Source: a virus. From it: DNA of 64,000 nt. The stretch is taken from IMG/VR virus record IMGVR_UViG_3300021091_004015, positions 38,673-102,672 of that record; one strand, written 5' to 3'. Below the pieces are notes generated by a model. It did no database searches. It had not been told where the DNA came from and worked only from the letters and a program-made list of their open reading frames with translations. Shown here piece after piece: positions 57,613 to 64,000 of this stretch; position 1 is the stretch's first letter, and the number at the start of each line of letters is the position of its first letter. Position numbers and translations under genes: made by a program.

Positions 57613-60462
57613 ATGTCGAGTCAAAATATAAATCAATATGTAAGGAACAACCTATACCCAAAACTTTATTTGGATAGTTATGATATGTCCCTAACATCTG
57701 ATGAAACAGATTTTAATCAGGAGGTTGTTTTCTCACCTTATTTAATCGCTCAAACATATGGTAATAAACTACCAATCAATATTGACATAAATAATATTGA
57801 TACCGTCCAAAATTTAAATTTAACATATAAAAATTATAACAATAACAATATTTTTGTTTCTCAAAATTATTACAACCCTGATAAATTAGATTTGAAATGT
57901 TTTACTGCAGAAACTTCATGTGATATAGGTTTAACAGGAATTGATAACGGTTTAGTAAATAAAATGACAGGTCAAACCATAACATTTACTAAAGGTTTAT
58001 TTTCAGATTTTTTAAAATTTGATAGGTTAAGTTTTGATAGAAGATTCAAAATGTTCCAAGTAACGGGGTATACAAATACTCCAAATGTAAGATTTTCTGG
58101 TTTTAATAATACCGTATTATATGAAGTCGTTAGTAAAAACGACCCTGTAATCGGTAGATACCACGAATTATATGGAGGGTTTTATCAAGGGTTTTATAAA
58201 CTTCATGGTTATGATTATGAAATTTTTCCTGAAAGGATGACCAAAGGGTGGTCGGTCGAAATGATTCTTAAACCGAGATTATTTAATGAATATGTACTAG
58301 GACCTGGCGAGACAACATTAAATGGGATATACCCAAATAATAAAAATACATTTTTTTATTTTGGTACTAGAGCCGAGAATAAGTTTTATCATCATGCGGA
58401 TGGTACTCCTGATTGTTTTACAGGTTATACTCGAGTAACAACTCCTTTAACGGGTTTAAGTACATGCGCATGTTGTGATTTAACAATAAAGAATAGTAGA
58501 TGTATATATGTATACCCGCCAAGGTCTAAGGATGGTAAACATGACCCTAGAGTTAATTATGGTTGTGATACATGTGGTGGTTTAAAGACAAAACAGTTAT
58601 CATGCGGGTGTGGTTGCGACAAACCACAATGTGAGAATTGTGGGTGGGAATGTCAAACACACATTTGCCCAACAACACCCACCCCAACCCCAACTCAAAG
58701 TCCTACACCAACCCCAACAAGTAATAATTGTATTGTTACCCCTACTTGTACACCTACATGTACTAAGTGTGATACTTGCGATGACTGTTTAGATTGTAAA
58801 CCTGAAGGTTTTTCTTCTATTGAGGACACTTGTGAAAAGGACCCATTATACGACTCAATGTCAAATGCTTTTTCATTAAGATTATGTGGAGACCCTAAAA
58901 ACCCAAAAATAGGTGTTAGATTTTTAAGATTTACAGGTGATTGTACAACTTCAGGAGAGTGTTCTACTAGTGGAATCACATACTCAACGGGATATACTAT
59001 AACTGATATATGTACACCACCAATATACCCAAGATGTGAAAAAGAAAATCCTGCTTGGTTAAATGAAGAACATTGGTTCCAAGTTAATGTTGTTTGGGAA
59101 AGATATACTTGGTTCGATTACTGTGATTTAAAATATCGTGGTGGATTAGGTGATATAACTAAACAAGTTTATTTAGAATCTTTAGCAAATAATACAACCT
59201 CATTAATTAGTACTCCTTACACAAAAGAAAATGGTAAAGTTGCTGAAAAAATGGATATCATCAATTTAAATGAAAAATGGTTAATTGAGGGTAAAATGAG
59301 AAAGGGTAGATTAAAAATCTACATTAATGGTAAGATATTTCACACTATCGAGGATTTTGAGGAAATTATACCAAGAGCTCTAAATACTGATAAAGAAAAA
59401 CAGGTTGGTGTACCATTTAATATCTCATGGGGCGGAGGAACACAAGGGCTTAGAGAAAACTTAACCTTCTCCTCAACAACAATTCCTAATGGACCCTATA
59501 TCCAAGACCCTGAGTGTTTTCCAACTAATGATTTAACGGCAACAACATTCAATGGGTTAACTACTAATATTTTAATCGAACAAAATTTTGCAGGTACTTT
59601 TGATGGAGGAATCTCACAATTTAGAATGTATGTAGAACCATTATCGGCACCTGAAGTTAAACACAATTTTAAATTACTTGTAAGTAAATTTAATATGTTT
59701 AATCCAGATTGTCCTAATTGTTCAACAACAATATGTAAACCTGACGACATTACTTATATACTTTCTGCAGATACTCCAACCACAACAACTGAAGACCCAT
59801 TTGGTAACGAACCTTTAGGTAGATTATATATTGAGGATTTAAGAGATAAAAATTATTTGATTGAAAGGAAGTTAAAATTAACTCCTAATAAACCAACTAC
59901 AATGTATTGGGAGTCCGATGAATGGTGGGGAGACCAAGGAAAAACTTCTGAATGTGTTGGTTACGCTTGGGCTCATTGGGTCGAGGACGGGCCAATCAAA
60001 CATAGCGGTATCGCTCCAATAGTTCACCCAACAATTATTTATAAAGAAGCTCAAAAAATAGATGAGTGGCCTGGTGAAAATTATAAAGGAACTTCTGTTA
60101 GAGCGGGGGCCAAATATTTAAAGAGTATTGGTAGAATTGAGCAATATTTATGGACTTATGATATAAACGTTTTAATATCGACTGTATTAACTAAAGGACC
60201 TGTTGTTGTCGGTACTAATTGGTACTCATCGATGAATAGACCTAATATTAATGGTTTAATGAAAGTTTCGGGTTTCAAGATTGGAGGTCATGCCTATGTT
60301 ATCAATGGTGTTGATACAATTAAAAAACAATTTAGAATTAAAAATAGTTGGGGTCGTTCTTGGGGTAAACAAGGACATGCCTTTATTTCTTTTAATGATA
60401 TGAATAAACTTATTAGACAAAACGGTGAAGTTTGTTTAGCTATAGAAAAAAGGTCTAACTAA
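57613..60462 (+). CDS. Large virion/surface protein with papain-like C-terminal peptidase
   Basis: 949 aa. The first 330 residues are beta-rich with a LamG-like feel ([18 protein letters not shown]). Residues about 300-400 hold a Cys-rich segment ([18 protein letters not shown]) and a PTPTPT linker. A second lectin-like beta domain follows ([35 protein letters not shown]). The last 190 residues are a papain-type cysteine peptidase: [12 protein letters not shown] with Cys781 six residues after Gln, [11 protein letters not shown] with His893, and [12 protein letters not shown] with Asn911. There is no signal peptide, so it is likely a virion fibre or adhesin with proteolytic activity or self-processing. 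The stop overlaps the next start (ATGA). Confidence 0.82.
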   Translation: MSSQNINQYVRNNLYPKLYLDSYDMSLTSDETDFNQEVVFSPYLIAQTYGNKLPINIDINNIDTVQNLNLTYKNYNNNNIFVSQNYYNPDKLDLKCFTAETSCDIGLTGIDNGLVNKMTGQTITFTKGLFSDFLKFDRLSFDRRFKMFQVTGYTNTPNVRFSGFNNTVLYEVVSKNDPVIGRYHELYGGFYQGFYKLHGYDYEIFPERMTKGWSVEMILKPRLFNEYVLGPGETTLNGIYPNNKNTFFYFGTRAENKFYHHADGTPDCFTGYTRVTTPLTGLSTCACCDLTIKNSRCIYVYPPRSKDGKHDPRVNYGCDTCGGLKTKQLSCGCGCDKPQCENCGWECQTHICPTTPTPTPTQSPTPTPTSNNCIVTPTCTPTCTKCDTCDDCLDCKPEGFSSIEDTCEKDPLYDSMSNAFSLRLCGDPKNPKIGVRFLRFTGDCTTSGECSTSGITYSTGYTITDICTPPIYPRCEKENPAWLNEEHWFQVNVVWERYTWFDYCDLKYRGGLGDITKQVYLESLANNTTSLISTPYTKENGKVAEKMDIINLNEKWLIEGKMRKGRLKIYINGKIFHTIEDFEEIIPRALNTDKEKQVGVPFNISWGGGTQGLRENLTFSSTTIPNGPYIQDPECFPTNDLTATTFNGLTTNILIEQNFAGTFDGGISQFRMYVEPLSAPEVKHNFKLLVSKFNMFNPDCPNCSTTICKPDDITYILSADTPTTTTEDPFGNEPLGRLYIEDLRDKNYLIERKLKLTPNKPTTMYWESDEWWGDQGKTSECVGYAWAHWVEDGPIKHSGIAPIVHPTIIYKEAQKIDEWPGENYKGTSVRAGAKYLKSIGRIEQYLWTYDINVLISTVLTKGPVVVGTNWYSSMNRPNINGLMKVSGFKIGGHAYVINGVDTIKKQFRIKNSWGRSWGKQGHAFISFNDMNKLIRQNGEVCLAIEKRSN

Positions 60463-61025
60463 TGAGTGAAATTATAGTAATAAAAAGTATAAATTACGAT
60501 GGTGAATTGGCGAATGTGTTATTTAAACCATCGGGGTCTAACAAAGTCATTAATTTGGGTAATATTACATTACCTTTTGAATTCGACCCTTCTTTATTAG
60601 TTCCTCCTTTAAAACCATATGGTGATTACACTATTTTCCTTGTTGAGGAAAGTTGTACTTATTATTTAAACGTTCCTGCACCAACTCCAACTCCAACACC
60701 TAGTAACACAACTACAAAAACCCCCACACCAACACCAACTCCTACCCAAACACCAACTCAAACTATTGACCCTTGTAAATTTATTACACCAACACCAACT
60801 AAAAGTGTTACACCAACTAAAACACCTAAATCATCTCCAACACCTACACCAAGTTGGGACCCGTGTATAACACCATTCCCAACTAAAACTCCAACACCTA
60901 CTAATACTCAAACGCCTACATTAACTCCAACACCAACACTTATTACTTATTATATCACGAGTGAATCGGGTAATCCTATAATTTCTGAAGATAATAATTA
61001 TATTATTCCTGAAGATTGTGAATAA
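60462..61025 (+). CDS. Thr-Pro repeat protein, 187 aa
   Basis: The N-terminal 75 residues form a small beta domain ([34 protein letters not shown]). Residues about 75-160 are PTPTPT-type repeats interrupted by two short DPCxxxxTP segments. The end is a short beta strand pair ([20 protein letters not shown]). It overlaps the preceding gene by ATGA and precedes a giant gene of the same type, so the three probably form one surface structure. Confidence 0.75.
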   Translation: MSEIIVIKSINYDGELANVLFKPSGSNKVINLGNITLPFEFDPSLLVPPLKPYGDYTIFLVEESCTYYLNVPAPTPTPTPSNTTTKTPTPTPTPTQTPTQTIDPCKFITPTPTKSVTPTKTPKSSPTPTPSWDPCITPFPTKTPTPTNTQTPTLTPTPTLITYYITSESGNPIISEDNNYIIPEDCE

Positions 61026-61045
61026 CGATAAATATATATTATTAA

Positions 61046-64000
61046 ATGATTCAATCAATAGAAATAACTGGTGCGTCAGGTACAGGTCCTTACGACATTG
61101 AGGTATGTGATATCACATTATCATTGTGTGTACCAATTGCGTCATCAGTTCCTATACCACCAACCTATCAATTTACATTACCTAACGTTTTAAGTGGTGC
61201 AACTGAAGTTGTTGTAAGATTAATTGATTCTGAGGGATGTCCTTGTTTACAGGTATGCCCATGTATTTTACCTAGCCAAACGCCAACATTAACCCCTACA
61301 ATAACACCAACAATGACAGTTAATTGTAATTGTCTTGAGTTTAATAATGAGGATGTTATTGAACATACAATTTCTTTTATTGATTGTAGTGGTAATAATA
61401 TAGACACTGTTATTTCACCTGAAACGGTATTAACTTTTTGTGGTAAAAGTCCTTCAGTTAGTAGCCCTTCAGTTATTGTTACAATAGGGGATTTTTGTGT
61501 TGGAGGAGTGTGTCCTCCCCCACCACCGACATTAACTCCTACACAAACACCGACTAACACCTCAACACCAACAATTACACCAACAAAAACATTGGTACCT
61601 TTAGTGGGATATTTCCAATATTGTTGTGACCCGTCAAATATTGTTATTATCTCAACAATTCCTCTTAGTTATTATCCATTGAGTGGAGTTTATTATGTTG
61701 AAAGTGCAGGTTTTAATGGTTGTGTTACTTCAATACCTCCAACATTTTCACCTAATGCGTATGTTTACATCGATGCAATATCGTTTACTTCATGTTCTGA
61801 TTGTGAATCAACTTATCCATGTCCTTCACCAACCCCTACTGTAACACCTACCATCACCCCAACGGAAACCGTTACACCCACTGTAACATCGACCCCAACT
61901 ACAACGCCAACAGTTACACCAACGGAAACCGTTACACCCACTGTAACATCGACCCCAACTACAACGCCAACAGTTACACCAACCGAAACTGTCACTCCAA
62001 CAGTTACTATAACACCTACTAATACCGTCACTCCAACAGTTACTAAAACATCAACTCCTACTATTACTCCCACTAAAACTTCAACTGTTACCCCAACTGT
62101 AACTAGAACCCAAACGATTACACCAACTAATACGGTAAGACCAACTAATACTCCTACCAATACTATAACTCCAACAAAAACTCAAACACCAACTATTACA
62201 CCAACACACACAATTACTCAGACTAATACGGTAACGCCAACTAACACTGTTACCCCAACTAATACCATTACCCCAACAATTACAAGAACTCCAACTAATA
62301 CCATAACACCAACTAATACACCTACTAATACTGTAACTCCGACTAATACTATAACTCCAACTAATACTGTAACTCCGACTATAACACCTACTAATACCAT
62401 TACCCCAACAATTACAAGAACTCCAACTAATACCATAACACCAACTAATACACCTACTAATACTGTAACTCCGACTAATACTATAACTCCAACTAATACT
62501 GTAACTCCGACTATAACACCTACTAATACTGTAACTCCAACTAATACTATAACTCCAACTAATACTGTAACTCCATCTATCACGCCTACTAAAACTGTAA
62601 CACCTACTAATACTATTACTCCAACTATTTCATTAACACCAACAAGAACTCAAACTCCAACTATAACACCTACTAATACTGTAACTCCAACTAATACTGT
62701 AACTCCATCTAATACTGTAACTCCGACTATAACACCTACTAATACTATTACTCCAACTATTTCATTAACACCAACAAGAACTCAAACTCCGACTATAACA
62801 CCTACTAATACTATTACTCCAACTAATACTATAACTCCAACTAATACTGTAACTCCGACTATAACACCTACTAATACTATTACTCCAACTAATACTGTAA
62901 CACCTACTAATACTGTAACTCCAACTAATACTGTAACTCCAACTAATACACCTACTAATACTGTAACTCCGACTATAACACAAACACCAACTAATACTGT
63001 CACCCCTACAGTTACTCCAACTATTTCATTAACACCAACAAGAACTCAAACTCCAACTATAACACCTACTAACACTGTAACTCCAACTAATACTGTAACT
63101 CCGACTATAACACCTACTAATACTGTAACTCCAACTAATACTGTAACTCCGACTATAACACCTACTAATACTGTAACTCCGACTAATACTGTAACTCCAA
63201 CTAATACTGTAACTCCGACTATAACACCTACTAATACTATTACTCCAACTAATACTGTAACTCCAACTATAACACCTACTAATACTATTACTCCAACTAA
63301 TACTGTAACTCCATCTATCACGCCTACTAAAACTGTAACACCTACTAACACTGTAACTCCAACTAATACTGTAACTCCAACTAATACTATAACTCCAACT
63401 AATACTCAAACTCCATCTATCACACCTACTAAAACTGTAACTCCAACTAATACCATAACACCAACTAATACTGTAACTCCGACTAATACTCAAACTCCAT
63501 CTATCACGCCTACTAAAACTGTAACTCCAACTATAACACAAACACCAAGTAATACTGTAACTCCGACTATAACACCTACTAATACCATAACACCAACAAG
63601 AACTCAAACTCCAACTATAACACCTACTAATACTATTACTCCAACTATTTCATTAACACCAACAAGAACTCAAACTCCAACTATAACACAAACACCAACT
63701 AATACACCTACTAATACTGTAACTCCGACTAATACTGTAACTCCGACTAATACTATAACTCCATCTATCACGCCTACTAAAACTGTAACACCTACTAATA
63801 CTATTACTCCAACTAATACACCTACTAATACTGTAACTCCAACTAATACTGTAACTCCATCTATCACGCCTACTAAAACTGTAACACCTACTAATACTAT
63901 TACTCCAACTAATACACCTACTAATACTGTAACTCCAACTAATACTGTAACTCCATCTATCACGCCTACTAAAACTGTAACACCTACTAATACTATTACT
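61046..64000 (+). CDS. Giant Thr-Pro repeat fibre-like protein, runs off window
   Basis: Starts [20 protein letters not shown]. Two or three small Cys-containing beta modules (for example [25 protein letters not shown]) separated by short TPT linkers occupy residues 1-260. From about 61828 the frame is almost pure TPTxTPTxTV for more than 720 codons to base 64000, with no stop seen. The start lies 20 bases after the previous stop. Long Thr-Pro stalks suggest an extended, possibly glycosylated fibre. All other frames here are antisense shadows. The C terminus is outside the window. Confidence 0.8.
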   Translation, partial: MIQSIEITGASGTGPYDIEVCDITLSLCVPIASSVPIPPTYQFTLPNVLSGATEVVVRLIDSEGCPCLQVCPCILPSQTPTLTPTITPTMTVNCNCLEFNNEDVIEHTISFIDCSGNNIDTVISPETVLTFCGKSPSVSSPSVIVTIGDFCVGGVCPPPPPTLTPTQTPTNTSTPTITPTKTLVPLVGYFQYCCDPSNIVIISTIPLSYYPLSGVYYVESAGFNGCVTSIPPTFSPNAYVYIDAISFTSCSDCESTYPCPSPTPTVTPTITPTETVTPTVTSTPTTTPTVTPTETVTPTVTSTPTTTPTVTPTETVTPTVTITPTNTVTPTVTKTSTPTITPTKTSTVTPTVTRTQTITPTNTVRPTNTPTNTITPTKTQTPTITPTHTITQTNTVTPTNTVTPTNTITPTITRTPTNTITPTNTPTNTVTPTNTITPTNTVTPTITPTNTITPTITRTPTNTITPTNTPTNTVTPTNTITPTNTVTPTITPTNTVTPTNTITPTNTVTPSITPTKTVTPTNTITPTISLTPTRTQTPTITPTNTVTPTNTVTPSNTVTPTITPTNTITPTISLTPTRTQTPTITPTNTITPTNTITPTNTVTPTITPTNTITPTNTVTPTNTVTPTNTVTPTNTPTNTVTPTITQTPTNTVTPTVTPTISLTPTRTQTPTITPTNTVTPTNTVTPTITPTNTVTPTNTVTPTITPTNTVTPTNTVTPTNTVTPTITPTNTITPTNTVTPTITPTNTITPTNTVTPSITPTKTVTPTNTVTPTNTVTPTNTITPTNTQTPSITPTKTVTPTNTITPTNTVTPTNTQTPSITPTKTVTPTITQTPSNTVTPTITPTNTITPTRTQTPTITPTNTITPTISLTPTRTQTPTITQTPTNTPTNTVTPTNTVTPTNTITPSITPTKTVTPTNTITPTNTPTNTVTPTNTVTPSITPTKTVTPTNTITPTNTPTNTVTPTNTVTPSITPTKTVTPTNTIT
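61861..61980 (+). repeat. Exact 60-bp tandem duplication
   Basis: 61861-61920 and 61921-61980 are identical base for base (20 codons each), within the Thr-Pro coding region. Confidence 0.95.
62261..62524 (+). repeat. Exact 132-bp tandem duplication
   Basis: 62261-62392 and 62393-62524 are identical (44 codons each). The unit itself is built of shorter TPT(N/I) repeats. Confidence 0.92.
63779..64000 (+). repeat. 96-bp tandem repeat, at least 2.3 copies
   Basis: Units start at 63779, 63875 and 63971 (32 codons each), the last cut off by the window end. Confidence 0.88.

Noticed and set aside
61168-63963. Many minus-strand ORFs of VGVTVLVG or SRSYSISW type
   Set aside because: They are antisense or out-of-frame readings of the Thr-Pro codon repeat; low-complexity DNA lacks stops in these frames. 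The plus frame has non-repetitive modules and an upstream operon.
61828-64000. CRISPR-like periodic array
   Set aside because: Units are contiguous and all coding; there are no unique spacers between constant repeats.

Overview
The window is about 64 kb of an AT-rich (roughly one third GC) genome of a large T4-related tailed phage (myovirus type) that most likely infects a Flavobacteriia/Bacteroidetes host. The phage assignment rests on a head gene order matching T4: large terminase, portal, prohead protease, acidic scaffold, major capsid protein with a gp23-like N-terminal cleavage site. A gp55-like late sigma factor, PhoH and dUTPase also fit, with baseplate-type genes on the opposite strand. 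The host assignment rests on exact Bacteroidetes promoters (TAnnTTTG at -7 with TTTG/TTG about 19 bp upstream), a secreted protein carrying a type IX secretion (T9SS) type B sorting domain, and a lipoprotein with an SC lipobox.

Layout. 0-5 kb: an early-type operon ending in two unrelated RNA ligases, behind host-type promoters so close to the ATG that the mRNAs look leaderless. 5-7 kb: a membrane GAF-like protein, an M15-type peptidase and a small lipoprotein. 7.2-9.6 kb: three tandem host-type promoters, two leaders with a covarying hairpin plus a boxA-like antitermination element, about 0.9 kb of dense non-coding structured RNA, a GIY-YIG homing nuclease, the 3' part of a tRNA-Met(CAU), more non-coding sequence and a strong terminator. 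9.7-11.9 kb: the T9SS cargo. 11.9-16.7 kb: a complete tmRNA gene (G3-U70, hairpinned tag stop codon, unusual long tag), a metallopeptidase and a ClpC-like unfoldase that keeps the ClpP-docking VGF loop. 16.7-19.6 kb: small genes and a four-domain nucleotidyltransferase/M23/PG-binding/GH19 fusion. 19.7-36.5 kb: virion interior and head genes, with ribosomal protein bS21 encoded antisense between them. 36.5-54.9 kb (mostly minus strand): small virion-type proteins, HNH nuclease, baseplate/tail proteins, the late sigma factor, a glycosyltransferase group, PhoH, dUTPase and a DEDD exonuclease. 55-57.6 kb: a small minus operon including a WYL-like protein. 57.6-64 kb: surface/fibre-like proteins, one ending in a papain-like peptidase, leading into a giant Thr-Pro repeat gene that runs off the end.

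How it fits together. Host-type promoters drive the RNA genes, lipoprotein, bS21 and nucleic-acid genes. A different motif, TATTTAT without a -33 box, stands in sense orientation before at least twenty genes on both strands and is the obvious candidate for the gp55-like sigma. Many virion-type proteins share a short N-terminal helix followed by an [LIV]xE site like the one predicted in the capsid protein, suggesting capsid targeting and prohead-protease trimming. The most unusual content is a translation-control set: phage tmRNA, phage Clp unfoldase, phage bS21, two RNA ligases, and a large RNA made under rRNA-style leaders.
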